From the NCBI RefSeq assembly GCF_001238275.1, contig NZ_LGTB01000040.1, positions 1-64,000 of the forward strand: a stretch of DNA of 64,000 nucleotides, in the 5' to 3' direction. The position numbers and the translations under genes are program-made. Source of the stretch: Bradyrhizobium viridifuturi (lineage in GTDB: Bacteria > Pseudomonadota > Alphaproteobacteria > Rhizobiales > Xanthobacteraceae). Below, one piece after another: positions 51,605 to 61,232 of the stretch. Numbering within the stretch: position 1 is the first letter of the stretch; every line of letters starts with the position of its first letter. The notes below the pieces were generated by a model, which saw only the letters and a list, made by a program, of their open reading frames with translations, had not been told where the DNA came from and did not search any database.

Positions 51605-51981
51605 CTAAACCGGCGCGCTCCGCATCGCGCTGGAGATCACCTGCGCCAGCGTTTCCAGCTGGAAGGGCTTTTGCAGCGCCGGACGGTCGCGATATTCCGG
51701 AGGCAGGCCGGACGAGCCGTAACCGGTCGCGAAGATGAAGGGACGGTTGCGGGCGTTGATCAGCTCGGCGACCGGGGTGATCACCTTGCCGTTGACGTTG
51801 ACGTCGAGGATCGCGAGGTCGAATTCGGTCGATTGAGCGAGCTTGACGCTTCGCCGATTTCGCCGGCCTCGGCCGCGACACTATGGCCGAGCTCCTCCAG
51901 CATGTCGGCGACCATCATCCGGATCATGACCTCGTCCTCCACGAGGAAAACTGAACAGCCCGCCGGCCGTATCGCTGTCAT
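51605..51981 (-). pseudogene. Single-domain response regulator, frame broken by one base
   Basis: SVFLVEDEVMIRMMVADMLE (acidic pair E-D) is followed after one missing base near 51847 by STEFDLAILDVNVNGKVITP (phosphoacceptor Asp in LDVNVNG), FATGYGSSGLP and a PALQKPFQLETL Lys motif. All receiver residues are then present, 125 aa, with no output domain. A loss of one G in a GCGGTC context would explain the break. An EcfG-like promoter lies upstream, suggesting a stress-controlled receiver. Confidence 0.75.
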
Positions 51982-52353
51982 GATGGAATCCTTGCCCGTC
52001 CCTCAATTAGGCTCGCAAATAACACTACGAGGCGCAATGCAAACGTTTGGGAATTAGTAGGTTTCCGGCGCGCGCCGCTGCATCGCCGGATCGTCTTGAC
52101 TGACTCGTTGCGCGAGATTCGTCCAGCCTCTGACCGGGGACAACGGCTCTACCCGTCGTTCGCGCACCCCGGCGCTAACCGCGCATCGCAATCGATTATA
52201 TGGGAAGCTTGCGGACCGGCGCCAACAGGAAATCGGAGCGCCGGTTCCTGGCCGGGAACAAAAGGTGACGGGAAATTTTTCCTTAACGCGGTATTTCGGA
52301 TTTCAATGGCATCTAGCAGGAGCAAGATTCTGCGCTGCTGCCCAGAGACGCTG
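51982..52353. other. Intergenic region between receiver gene and pcm
   Basis: It contains the EcfG-like promoter at 52042-52066 and presumably the pcm promoter. An open frame continues upstream of pcm to 52096, but it is Ser/Arg-rich and lacks conservation signs, so it is treated as non-coding. Confidence 0.4.
52042..52066 (-). promoter_or_regulatory. EcfG-like promoter of the receiver gene
   Basis: On the minus strand GGAAA (52062-52066), 16 bases, then CGTT (52042-52045); one mismatch to GGAAC-N16-CGTT. It lies 61 bases before the receiver start. Confidence 0.4.
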
Positions 52354-53010
52354 ATGAACATGGCCCTGAAGCCCGATCCGACCGAGAAGATGATGTTTCA
52401 GCTCACCCTGCGGCGGCGGGGGGTCAGCGATCAGGCGGTGTTGCGTACCATGGAGGAGGTGCCGCGCGAGGTCTTCGTCGACCCGCGCGATCGCAACGAG
52501 GCCTATCGCGACAGCGCGCTTGCGATTGATTGCGGGCAGACCATCAGCCAGCCCTTCGTCGTGGCCTACATGACCGAGCAGTTGCAGCTGCAGAGGGATC
52601 ACCGCGTGCTCGAGATCGGCACCGGATCGGGCTATCAGGCGGCGGTCCTGTCCCGGCTGTGCAAGCAGGTCCTGACCATCGAGCGCTACCGGACACTGGC
52701 CGACGGTGCGCGCAAGCGCCTTGAAAAGCTCGGCTATTACAACATCGAGGTGCTGCTCGGCGACGGCTTCGACGTCCCGGCGGGGGCGGGCGATTTCGAC
52801 CGCATCATCGTCACCGCGGCGATGGAGCAGATCCCGGAGAAGCTGCTCGACCGGCTCGATCCCGGCGGCATCCTGATCGCCCCGGTCGGGCCGCACCAGG
52901 GCACCCAGACCCTGGTCCGCGTGGTGCGGACCGAGAACGGCTTCGACCGCAAGGAACTGGTCGACGTCCGCTTTGTGCCGGCCCTGCCGGGAATCGCGCG
53001 CGAATTGTAA
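52354..53010 (+). CDS. pcm: Protein-L-isoaspartate O-methyltransferase
   Basis: The 218-aa SAM-dependent enzyme has MMFQLTLRRRGVSDQAVLRT, PREVFVDPRDRNEAYRDSAL, CGQTISQPFVVAYMTEQL and the SAM loop VLEIGTGSGYQAAVLS. It methylates isoaspartyl residues in damaged proteins. The ATG at 52354 matches family length; upstream extensions are unlikely. Part of the conserved surE-pcm-nlpD block. Confidence 0.95.
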   Translation: MNMALKPDPTEKMMFQLTLRRRGVSDQAVLRTMEEVPREVFVDPRDRNEAYRDSALAIDCGQTISQPFVVAYMTEQLQLQRDHRVLEIGTGSGYQAAVLSRLCKQVLTIERYRTLADGARKRLEKLGYYNIEVLLGDGFDVPAGAGDFDRIIVTAAMEQIPEKLLDRLDPGGILIAPVGPHQGTQTLVRVVRTENGFDRKELVDVRFVPALPGIAREL

Positions 53011-53118
53011 GTGGCGATTTGCTGCTTGGCGCCAACGCCTTATTCGCAGGGTTAAGCGGTTATTTACTCGCGACGTGTTTACTCAAAACAGTCTTTTGTT
53101 GCGTACGAGTGAGTAACC

Positions 53119-54495
53119 ATGTCTGGGGTTGTTGAGTTGCTTCGCTCGCGTCGCGTACCGCAGGTTGCGGTGCTGACGCTGATGTCCATGGCTTTTGCCG
53201 GTTGCAGCGCCGACATGTCGTCGCGCTTCTCGCAAAACTCCTACTCGCAAAATCCGTTTGCGTTCGATCCGCAGCCGACCGGCACCGTGCAGCAGGCGCC
53301 GCCGCGCGAGTTGCCGCAATACGCGCGGCCGCGGACCCAGCCGCAATATTCGCAGTATCAGTCGCAGCCCTTGCCGCCGCCGGTCGCGGCGCCGCAGTCC
53401 TACCCGGTCGCCAATGCCGGCGTCTCCGGAGGCGGGCGCGGGATGTCGTCCTACACGCCGCCGCCGGCGCGCCCGCAGATCGAGGCCACCGGCAGCGTGC
53501 CGCATTCGGTCGCCGCCGCGCATGCTTCGCATAACGGCACCACCATCATCGTCGGCACCAGCGATACGCTCGAAGTGCTGGCGCGCCGCTACAACGTCTC
53601 GACCGCCGAGATCCTGCGCGCCAATGGCTACAAGGGGCCGCGCGCACTCTCGCCCGGCCAGCAGCTGATCATCCCGCGTCCAGGGGCAGTTGCCGCGGCA
53701 CCTGCGATGGCCGCACCGGCCACGCGGCCCGTTGCCGTGGCGGCCGCGCCTGCCGGCGTCCACTATGTCAATCGCGGCGACACGCTGCACAGCATCGCGC
53801 GCCAGCACCACATCCCGGTTGCCGAGCTCGCCCGCGCCAACAATCTCGATCAGTCGGCCCGGCTCAGCCTCGGCATGAAGCTCGTGGTGCCCGGCGCCAA
53901 AACCGCGATGGCGGCTCCTGCGCCGGTTGCGCAACCTGTTGCTGCTGCACCGGTCGCAACCTTGGCTCCGGCACCGGCCGTGGCGGCCCCGAGGGTGGTC
54001 GCCAGCGCGCTGCCGCAGCAGAGCGCCCGGCTGGTTCAGCCGACCGCCACTGTCGAGCAGCCCGCAGCCGTCGCGGAGACGCCGGCGGCCAAGCCGGCCG
54101 AGACCACCAGCGCGCTGCCGACCTTCCGCTGGCCGGTGCGCGGCAAGGTCATCACCGCCTACGGCTCTAAGACCAACGGCAAGGTCAATGACGGCATCAA
54201 CGTTGCGGTGCCCGAAGGCACGCCGGTGAAGGCTGCCGAAGACGGTGTCGTCGCCTATTCGGGCAACGAGCTGAAGGGTTACGGCAATCTCGTGCTCGTC
54301 CGCCATTCCAATGGCTACGTCACGGCCTATGCCCATGCGAGCGAGATCCTGGTGAAGCGCGGCGATACCATCAAGCGCGGCCAGGTGATCGCCAAGTCGG
54401 GCCAGACCGGCGAAGCAGGCTCGCCGCAGCTTCACTTCGAAATTCGCAAGGGATCGTCTCCGGTCGATCCGCTCCAGTTCCTCAACGGCGCATAA
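53119..54495 (+). CDS. nlpD: NlpD-like LysM/LytM lipoprotein
   Basis: The 458-aa lipoprotein (lipobox AFAGC) has two LysM domains (TLEVLARRYNVSTAEILRAN; TLHSIARQHHIPVAELARAN) and a C-terminal M23 domain (336-458). The zinc-binding positions are degenerate: N357 and N361 replace the H and D of H-x3-D, and Q437 replaces the first His of HLH. As in E. coli NlpD it should activate an amidase rather than cleave peptidoglycan. Its position downstream of surE-pcm supports the name. Confidence 0.85.
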   Translation: MSGVVELLRSRRVPQVAVLTLMSMAFAGCSADMSSRFSQNSYSQNPFAFDPQPTGTVQQAPPRELPQYARPRTQPQYSQYQSQPLPPPVAAPQSYPVANAGVSGGGRGMSSYTPPPARPQIEATGSVPHSVAAAHASHNGTTIIVGTSDTLEVLARRYNVSTAEILRANGYKGPRALSPGQQLIIPRPGAVAAAPAMAAPATRPVAVAAAPAGVHYVNRGDTLHSIARQHHIPVAELARANNLDQSARLSLGMKLVVPGAKTAMAAPAPVAQPVAAAPVATLAPAPAVAAPRVVASALPQQSARLVQPTATVEQPAAVAETPAAKPAETTSALPTFRWPVRGKVITAYGSKTNGKVNDGINVAVPEGTPVKAAEDGVVAYSGNELKGYGNLVLVRHSNGYVTAYAHASEILVKRGDTIKRGQVIAKSGQTGEAGSPQLHFEIRKGSSPVDPLQFLNGA

Positions 54496-54532
54496 GTTAC
54501 GCGCCGGGACTTCCAAGTCTCACAACAAAGAC

Positions 54533-54566
54533 AACGGGGGAGGCGCAAGCCTCCCCCGTTTTGTTT
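54533..54566. terminator. Bidirectional terminator
   Basis: AACGGGGGAGGC (54533-54544), GCAA, GCCTCCCCCGTT (54549-54560) then TTGTTT. A perfect 12-bp stem with a stable tetraloop between convergent nlpD and the porin. Confidence 0.9.
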
Positions 54567-54621
54567 GATCTAAGAGGCGATGCGATCAGGTTGGATCGTC
54601 ATCGCGCTGTTCCGGCGTGCT

Positions 54622-56247
54622 CTAGAAGTCGAACGTCATGCCGGTCGTGACCGCGCTCGCCTTGTTGCCGGCGACCACGTTGTTGTTGGCGTCGCGTCCG
54701 CACACGCCGTAGCCGTGACCGCTGACGCCGAGGCAGTAATGCGCGCCGGGGCCGTTGCGCAGATAGCTGCCGACGAGATACCAGGTCGCGAACGGGCTGA
54801 AGTGATACTTGACGCCCGCCGCGTACTGATCGGCGCTGCTGTCCACGCTGTTGAGCGCGAAGTCAGCCGAGCCAGCCGCCGGAGTGACGGTGTAGTTGTT
54901 GAACACGCCGGTCCCGGGCGAGCCCGGCGAGGCGTTGGCGTGAGCCCATGATGCGCTGACGTCCCAGGCGCCGACCGATTGCGTGGCGCTGATGAAGTAG
55001 CCGTCACGCGACCGCTCGTTGAAGTCGGCAACGGTGTTCTCGCGACGCATGATCTCGTAGATGCCGTAGAGTTGCAGTTTGCCGATGCCGTCGTTGAAGC
55101 CATAGCCGGCGCCGAGCTTCGCGGCCCATTCGTTGGCGATGCCGACGGCGCCCGGCGGCACGATCAATACGCCGCCATTGCTGAGCGGCGTCACCGCCTC
55201 GTCGCCGGTGCGGTTGGTGCCCTCGTGCATCTCGTAGGCCGCGACCGCGGTGAACGGTCCCTGATTGTAGGTCAGCGATGCGCTGTAGAGGTTGCCGTAT
55301 GAGCCGTCGGTGCAGCCCTCCGGCGCCGCGGTCAACGGGAAGCCGCTGCCGCTGCCGCGGGCCGAGGTGCCCGGACAGTTGAAGTCGCCGAGCGCGAAGT
55401 CGCTGTTGTCGCGCGCCGTATTCTGTCCCGGCGAAGCCATCAAGGTCGCCTGGAAGCCGTTCCAGATCGGCGACTCGTACCAGACCGCGTGCGCGGCGCG
55501 CCAATCGAACTCGGCGCGGAGGTCGCCGCCGGTGTTGCCCATGATCGAATTGTAGTCGCCAAGCGTGGCCGAGAACGGATCGAACTGGGCGGTGGATTTC
55601 TTGTACGGCGTATCGGCCTTGCCGGCCTTGATCGCACCCCACGGTGTTTCCATTCCGATGAAGCTGTCGCGCGTGCCGAGCGCAGCGCGTTCGGTTGGCG
55701 TTGCCGCGACCTCGACCAGCGATTCGAACTGCGCCACCGCGGCCCATCCGGCGAAGCCATACGGCTCGAGATTGTGCCGGGCGCGAACGCCGAAATAGGT
55801 GAGGTTGCTCGAAACGCCGAACTTGTTGCCCTGATCGAACACGCCGGCGTTGAAGAAGTCGCCCGAGAGGTCCACGTGGCCATAAAGGGTCACGGTGGTG
55901 TTGTCGACGAAGGCATTGGTGCCTGTCGCCTTGGTGTAGAGCGGTGCGCCACCGATGCTGACGACGGCATGTTCGGGAGGTGGGGTCGGGGAGGGCGCCA
56001 CGGCCGCGTGCTGGACCGGATTGCCCTTCGGCGTCGACGCGGCCGCCGCCGGCGGGGCCGGATGGCTCGCGATGTGGTTCACGCGATCCCTGAGCTGGGC
56101 GTTCTCCTTGGCGAGTTTCGCGTTGTTGCGTTCGAGTGCATCCAGACGCGCCATGACGTCGTCGAGTGTTGCCGCGTGGATCGGGCCTTGCGTGAGCGCC
56201 AGACAGATCGCTGCGGAAGCAGTTCCTGCGAGAAGTCTCTTCTTCAT
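54622..56247 (-). CDS. Large outer-membrane porin
   Basis: The 541-aa product has a signal peptide (MKKRLLAGTASAAICLALTQ), a short N-terminal coiled coil (LDDVMARLDALERNNAKLAK) probably binding peptidoglycan, a Pro/Ala linker and a long beta-rich barrel (TVTLYGHVDLSGDFFNAGVF ... SAVTTGMTFDF) ending in Phe, as outer-membrane proteins do. It resembles Burkholderia/Neisseria-type gram-negative porins rather than the Porin_2 family usual in rhizobia. Substrate unknown. Alone, divergent from nothing closely. Confidence 0.85.
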   Translation of the reverse strand: MKKRLLAGTASAAICLALTQGPIHAATLDDVMARLDALERNNAKLAKENAQLRDRVNHIASHPAPPAAAASTPKGNPVQHAAVAPSPTPPPEHAVVSIGGAPLYTKATGTNAFVDNTTVTLYGHVDLSGDFFNAGVFDQGNKFGVSSNLTYFGVRARHNLEPYGFAGWAAVAQFESLVEVAATPTERAALGTRDSFIGMETPWGAIKAGKADTPYKKSTAQFDPFSATLGDYNSIMGNTGGDLRAEFDWRAAHAVWYESPIWNGFQATLMASPGQNTARDNSDFALGDFNCPGTSARGSGSGFPLTAAPEGCTDGSYGNLYSASLTYNQGPFTAVAAYEMHEGTNRTGDEAVTPLSNGGVLIVPPGAVGIANEWAAKLGAGYGFNDGIGKLQLYGIYEIMRRENTVADFNERSRDGYFISATQSVGAWDVSASWAHANASPGSPGTGVFNNYTVTPAAGSADFALNSVDSSADQYAAGVKYHFSPFATWYLVGSYLRNGPGAHYCLGVSGHGYGVCGRDANNNVVAGNKASAVTTGMTFDF

Positions 56248-56472
56248 TCATTTCCCCATTTGCCAATCGCCTAGGCGGGGTGCTGAGGCTGCAAACGGGC
56301 GGAAATGCTAAGGTATACCAAATACCAGATACACGGGTGTGGGATACACCGAGGACGATAAACACGCCATGTGACAAAATACAAGTTATGACCGCAACGC
56401 AACATCACACAGCGATCTTGGGATAATGCATGCCAATCTCGAGCAGGTATGCATGCGATTGATGGTTTGACA
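56248..56472. other. Porin promoter region
   Basis: AT-richer DNA with TACCAAATACCAGATACACG-type direct half-repeats (GGTATACC palindrome at about 56313) upstream of the porin. It may bind a regulator. No gene seen. Confidence 0.35.
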
Positions 56473-56946
56473 TTACCGCGTCGGGTCTAGGCCGGCTGAT
56501 ATCTGCTCGACCATCTCGCGCAAGAATTGCGGTGGCCCGTAGGCGTGCCATTCGCCGTCGGATTGCAGCAGGAGGGGCCGTCGCATGTCGCGGCTGAAGG
56601 CTTCGAGCCAGCCGCGCGCCTTTGCCTTCGGCCGCGGACCGGCGGCAACCGCGACGTCGACCGGGATCGCCCGCCAGACGAAGCTTGCGGGAAGAAAGAT
56701 GAGATCGGATCTGTCCGGACGCATCCATTCGGGCAGCGGACTCGTCGGCGCCAGCCAGCCGCAGACGAAATTCCGGCAGGGGTCGACCGGGCGCTCGGCG
56801 TAGATCGTGCATTTGCCCGCGCTGCTGAACGGACACGGCTGTCCCGGATGCACGTCGTGGTCGCGAATCCGGATTTTCAGCCAGCCGTCACAGCAAGCGG
56901 TGCACTCGCCACATCGTCTCGCAGTCGTGCTTGGGTCGGCCGGCAT
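56473..56946 (-). CDS. YkgJ-family cysteine-cluster protein
   Basis: The 157-aa protein has RRCGECTACCDGW (C-x2-C-x2-C-C), CPFSSAGKCTIYAERPVDPC and RNFVCGW, the cysteine pattern of the YkgJ zinc- or iron-chelating family. Function of the family is unclear. The ATG at 56946 puts the first Cys cluster near the N-terminus; a longer frame to 56970 is possible. Confidence 0.85.
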   Translation of the reverse strand: MPADPSTTARRCGECTACCDGWLKIRIRDHDVHPGQPCPFSSAGKCTIYAERPVDPCRNFVCGWLAPTSPLPEWMRPDRSDLIFLPASFVWRAIPVDVAVAAGPRPKAKARGWLEAFSRDMRRPLLLQSDGEWHAYGPPQFLREMVEQISAGLDPTR

Positions 56947-57010
56947 GGGCCGAGTGTAGCCATGCCGCACCGAATCCAGAAGGCCTGCACGGCCCGAGGC
57001 GCCGCTCGCG

Positions 57011-57994
57011 CTATGCGCCGCCGAGCCGCACGCCGAGTCGGCCGGCGAGCTCCTGCGTGTACTGCCAGGCCACGCGGCCCGAGCGGGAGCCGCGGGTGGT
57101 CGACCATTCGAGCGCCTCGCGCTCGAGCTCGTCCTCGGCGATCTTGATGCCGAAATGGTCGCAATAGCCCTTCACCATCGCGAGGTACTCGTCTTGGCTG
57201 CAGCGGTGGAAGCCGAGCCAGAGGCCGAAGCGATCCGACAGCGACACCTTCTCCTCGACCGCTTCGCCCGGATTGATTGCGGTCGAGCGTTCGTTCTCGA
57301 TCATCTCGCGCGCCAGCAGATGGCGCCGATTCGAGGTCGCGTAGAGGATGACGTTGTCGGGGCGTCCCTCGATGCCGCCTTCCAGCACCGCCTTCAGCGA
57401 CTTGTACGAGGCGTCGTTGCCGTCGAAGGAAAGGTCGTCGCAGAACACGATGAAACGGAACGAGGAGCCGCGCAGCAACTCCATCAGGCCGGGCAGGCTC
57501 TCGATGTCCTCGCGATGGATCTCGATCAGCTTCAGCCGGTCGGCCGGCTTGCGATCGACATTGATGCTGGCATGGGTGGCCTTGACCAGCGACGACTTGC
57601 CCATGCCGCGGGCGCCCCAGAGCAGCGCATTGTTGGCGGGCAATCCGTTGGCGAAGCGCTCGGTATTCTCCATCAGGATATCGCGCATCCGGTCGACGCC
57701 CTTGAGCAGGCCGATCTCGACGCGGCTGACGCGCGGCACCGGGGCAAGGCGCCCGTCCGGATGCCAGACAAAGGCGTCCGCGGCGCCGAACGCGCGGGCC
57801 GGATCGGAGGCCGGGGAGGCGGCCGCAAGGCGGCTCGCGATGGCCTCCAGGGCGTTCGCGATCCGCTCGGCGGCCGCGCCGTCGAGCGGCATGACCGGGC
57901 GTTTTGTCGCGGCGTTTGCGGCACGCTTGGCGGCAGCTTTGGGGGCGGTTTTGCTGGTTGTTTTACTGGTGGTTTTTTTGGCTTTTTTCGGCAT
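57011..57994 (-). CDS. DUF815-family AAA ATPase
   Basis: This 327-aa protein has a Lys/Ala/Thr-rich basic N-terminus (about 1-40, low complexity), then LLWGARGMGKSSLVKA (Walker A), FIVFCDDLSFDG (Walker B) and YATSNRRHLLAREMIENERS (sensor region), with a C-terminal QYTQELAGRLGV. DUF815 proteins are P-loop ATPases of unknown partner, strongly conserved upstream of yajC in Rhizobiales. The yajC gene is divergent. Confidence 0.87.
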   Translation of the reverse strand: MPKKAKKTTSKTTSKTAPKAAAKRAANAATKRPVMPLDGAAAERIANALEAIASRLAAASPASDPARAFGAADAFVWHPDGRLAPVPRVSRVEIGLLKGVDRMRDILMENTERFANGLPANNALLWGARGMGKSSLVKATHASINVDRKPADRLKLIEIHREDIESLPGLMELLRGSSFRFIVFCDDLSFDGNDASYKSLKAVLEGGIEGRPDNVILYATSNRRHLLAREMIENERSTAINPGEAVEEKVSLSDRFGLWLGFHRCSQDEYLAMVKGYCDHFGIKIAEDELEREALEWSTTRGSRSGRVAWQYTQELAGRLGVRLGGA

Positions 57995-58185
57995 TTGTCC
58001 AGTTCCTGTCGGCGCAGCCTTATCGGGCTGGCGGCGGTCCCGCAAGCGCCCTAAATGAAGGTCCGTTAACGTTGCAATTGGGACCGCGGCCGCTATAGTC
58101 CGCGCGAATTTGTCCGGACCGCCATACCGCCCCGAAGGTCGAGGGTGCTGCCGGTTCTTTCCCGTCTTATCCGAGGATCGTCCGA

Positions 58186-58542
58186 ATGCTGATTACTCCT
58201 GCGTTTGCTCAGGCTGGAGCAAGTGGTGACACCAGCAGCATGTTGATGTCGCTGCTGCCATTCGCACTGATCTTCGTCATCATGTACTTCCTGATTCTGC
58301 GCCCGCAGCAGAAGAAGGTGCGCGATCATGCGGACCTCGTGAAGAACATCCGCCGTGGCGACACCGTGGTGACCTCGGGCGGCCTCGTCGGCAAGGTGAC
58401 CAAGGTGGTCGACGACGACCAGATCGAGTTCGAGATTTCGGACGGCGTCCGCGTGCGGCAGATGCGGCAGATGATTTCGGGCGTGCGGACCAAGGGTGAG
58501 CCGGCGAAGGGCGACGCCAAGGACGAGGCATCCGCGAGCTGA
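58186..58542 (+). CDS. yajC: Preprotein translocase accessory subunit YajC
   Basis: The 118-aa protein has a single N-terminal helix (MLMSLLPFALIFVIMYFLIL) and the conserved RPQQKKVRDHADLVKNIRRG, DTVVTSGGLVGKV. It associates with SecDF at the Sec translocon. First gene of yajC-secD-secF. Confidence 0.95.
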   Translation: MLITPAFAQAGASGDTSSMLMSLLPFALIFVIMYFLILRPQQKKVRDHADLVKNIRRGDTVVTSGGLVGKVTKVVDDDQIEFEISDGVRVRQMRQMISGVRTKGEPAKGDAKDEASAS

Positions 58543-58583
58543 TCGCCGCGGAAGCCTTTTGCCGAATCTGACAGGTCAATTCG

Positions 58584-60188
58584 ATGTTGTATTTCACGCG
58601 GTGGCGAGCGCTGGGGATCATCCTGATAGCGCTGGTGGTCTGCCTGTGCGCCGTGCCCAATTTCTTCCCCGAAGCGCAGGTGAAGACCTGGCCGGCCTGG
58701 GCGCAGCGGCGCCTCGTGCTCGGTCTCGATTTGCAGGGCGGCTCGTACCTGCTGCTCGAGGTCGACGGCAACTACGTGAAGAAGGAGAAGCTCGAGCAGG
58801 TTCGCGACGACGCCCGAAAGGCGCTGCGTGATGCCAGGATCGGCTTCACTGGCGGCATCACGATCCGCAACGACGCCGTCGAGGCCCGGATCGCGAAGGA
58901 GGCCGACGTTCCGGCGGCGCTGACCAAGCTGCGCGAGATTGCGCAGCCGATTGGCGGGTTGCTTGGGTCCAGCGGCCAGCGCGATCTCGATGTGACCGAT
59001 GCCGGGGGCGGCCTGATCCGCATGACCGTGTCGCAGCCCGCGATGATCGAGCGGATGCGCAAGACCATCGAACAGTCGATTCAGATCGTCGAGCGCCGCG
59101 TCAACGAGCTCGGTACTGTCGAGCCGGTGATCCAGCGTCAGGGCACCGACCGCATCCTGGTGCAGGTGCCGGGTCTGCAGGACCCCACGCGGCTGAAGAA
59201 GCTGCTCGGTGAGACTGCGAAGATGGATTTCCGGATGGTCGACACCTCGGTGTCGCCGGACCAGGCCCAGCAGGGCCGGGTACCGCCTGACTCCGAACTC
59301 CTGACGAGCGCGTCGCCGCCGCCGGTTCCGTATGTCGTCAAGAAGCAGGTCCTGGTGTCCGGAGGCGAACTCTCCGACGCCCAGCCCGGCTTCGACCAGC
59401 GCACCGGCGAGGCGATCGTCAGCTTCAAGTTCAACACGTCGGGGGCACGCAAATTCGCGCAGGCGACCGCCGACAATGTCGGCCAGCCGTTTGCGATCGT
59501 GCTCGACAACAAGGTGATCTCGGCGCCCGTGATTCGCGAGCCGATCACCGGTGGACAAGGCCAGATCTCCGGCAGTTTCACCGTGCAGTCGGCCAACGAT
59601 CTGGCGATCCTGATGCGCGCCGGCGCGCTGCCGGCGCCGCTGACCGTGGTCGAGGAGCGCACCGTCGGTCCGGGCCTCGGTCAGGACTCGATCGAGAAGG
59701 GCGAGCTTGCCGCCTATGTCGGCTCGATCCTGGTCATCGTGTTCATGCTGCTGACCTACCGGCTGTTCGGCGTGTTTGCCAACATCGCCGTGACCATCAA
59801 CGTCGCCATGATCTTCGGGCTGCTGTCGCTGCTCAACGCCACGCTGACCTTGCCCGGCATCGCCGGCATCGTGCTGACGGTCGGCATCGCGGTCGACTCC
59901 AACGTGCTGATCTACGAGCGCATCCGCGAGGAACTGCGCGGCGGCCGCAATGCGATCTCGGCGATCGATGCCGGCTTCAAGCGGGCGCTCGCGACCATCC
60001 TCGACTCCAACATCACCACCTTCATCGCCGCCGCCGTGCTGTTCTATATCGGCACCGGGCCGGTGCGCGGCTTTGCCGTGACGCTCGGCATCGGCATCAT
60101 CACCACGGTGTTCACCGCCTTCACAATGACGCGCCTGATCGTCGCGGCATGGGTGCGGTGGAAGCGGCCGCAAACCGTGCCGATCTGA
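58584..60188 (+). CDS. secD: Preprotein translocase subunit SecD
   Basis: A 534-aa RND-type protein with an N-terminal helix, LVLGLDLQGGSYLLLEVD, a large periplasmic P1 domain and a C-terminal five-helix bundle (SIEKGELAAYVGSILVIVFM; GIVLTVGIAVDSNVLIYERI). It uses the proton gradient to help translocated proteins leave the SecYEG channel. secF follows after ten bases. Confidence 0.96.
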   Translation: MLYFTRWRALGIILIALVVCLCAVPNFFPEAQVKTWPAWAQRRLVLGLDLQGGSYLLLEVDGNYVKKEKLEQVRDDARKALRDARIGFTGGITIRNDAVEARIAKEADVPAALTKLREIAQPIGGLLGSSGQRDLDVTDAGGGLIRMTVSQPAMIERMRKTIEQSIQIVERRVNELGTVEPVIQRQGTDRILVQVPGLQDPTRLKKLLGETAKMDFRMVDTSVSPDQAQQGRVPPDSELLTSASPPPVPYVVKKQVLVSGGELSDAQPGFDQRTGEAIVSFKFNTSGARKFAQATADNVGQPFAIVLDNKVISAPVIREPITGGQGQISGSFTVQSANDLAILMRAGALPAPLTVVEERTVGPGLGQDSIEKGELAAYVGSILVIVFMLLTYRLFGVFANIAVTINVAMIFGLLSLLNATLTLPGIAGIVLTVGIAVDSNVLIYERIREELRGGRNAISAIDAGFKRALATILDSNITTFIAAAVLFYIGTGPVRGFAVTLGIGIITTVFTAFTMTRLIVAAWVRWKRPQTVPI

Positions 60189-60198
60189 GAGGCCTCTC

Positions 60199-61227
60199 GT
60201 GACCCATACCGTTCTCATTGGCCTTGGCATCCTGATTGCCGTGCTGACCGTGGTCGCGGCGCTCGGCCTGCTGCCGTCGCTGCGCATCGTCCCCGACGAT
60301 ACGCATTTCGACTTCACGCGCTTTCGCCGCATCAGTTTCCCGATCTCGGCGCTGCTCTCGATCCTCGCCATCACGCTGTTCTTCACCCACGGCCTGAATT
60401 TCGGCATCGACTTCAAGGGCGGCACGCTGCTTGAGGTGCGGTCGAAGTCCGGCACGGCCGACATTGCCGCAATGCGCACGACCTTGAACGGCCTTGGCCT
60501 CGGCGAGGTGCAGTTGCAGCAGTTCGGCGGTCCGGCTGAAGTCCTGATCCGCGTCGCCGAACAGCCGGGCGGCGACAAGGCACAGCAGGACGCGGTGACG
60601 AAAGTGCGCGGCGCGCTCGGCGAGACCGTGGACTACCGGCGCGTCGAGGTGGTGGGGCCGCGCGTCTCCGGCGAGCTGCTTGCCTACGGCATGCTCGGCC
60701 TGATGCTCGCGATCGTCGGCATCCTGATCTACCTCTGGTTCCGGTTCGAATGGCAGTTCGCGCTCGGCGCCATGATCGCCAACGTCCACGACATCGTGCT
60801 CACGATCGGCTTCATGTCGATCACCCAGGTCGACTTCGACCTCACCAGCATCGCGGCGCTGCTGACGATTCTCGGCTACTCGCTCAACGACACCGTCGTC
60901 ATCTACGACCGTATCCGCGAGATGCTGCGGCGCTACAAGAAAATGCCGATGCCGCAGCTGCTCAACGAATCGATCAACTCGACGCTGTCGCGTTCGATCA
61001 TCACCCACGTCACCGTGACGCTGGCGCTGCTCGCGCTGCTGCTGTTCGGCGGCCAGGCGATCCACAGCTTCACGGCCGTGATGATGTTCGGCGTCGTGCT
61101 GGTCGGCACCTACACCTCGATCTTCATCGCCGCGCCGATCCTGATCTATCTCGGCGTCCACACCACGCGGGGCGAGGCGCAGGATGCGCCGGCCAAGAAG
61201 CCGGACGCGGCGGCAGCCAAGAAGTAG
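60199..61227 (+). CDS. secF: Preprotein translocase subunit SecF
   Basis: The 342-aa protein has GLNFGIDFKGGTLLEVRSKS, VGPRVSGELLAYGMLGLMLA, LTILGYSLNDTVVIYDRIRE and an Ala/Lys C-terminal tail. Six transmembrane helices. Starts with GTG-like context at 60199; partner of SecD. Confidence 0.95.
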   Translation: MTHTVLIGLGILIAVLTVVAALGLLPSLRIVPDDTHFDFTRFRRISFPISALLSILAITLFFTHGLNFGIDFKGGTLLEVRSKSGTADIAAMRTTLNGLGLGEVQLQQFGGPAEVLIRVAEQPGGDKAQQDAVTKVRGALGETVDYRRVEVVGPRVSGELLAYGMLGLMLAIVGILIYLWFRFEWQFALGAMIANVHDIVLTIGFMSITQVDFDLTSIAALLTILGYSLNDTVVIYDRIREMLRRYKKMPMPQLLNESINSTLSRSIITHVTVTLALLALLLFGGQAIHSFTAVMMFGVVLVGTYTSIFIAAPILIYLGVHTTRGEAQDAPAKKPDAAAAKK

Positions 61228-61232
61228 CCGGC

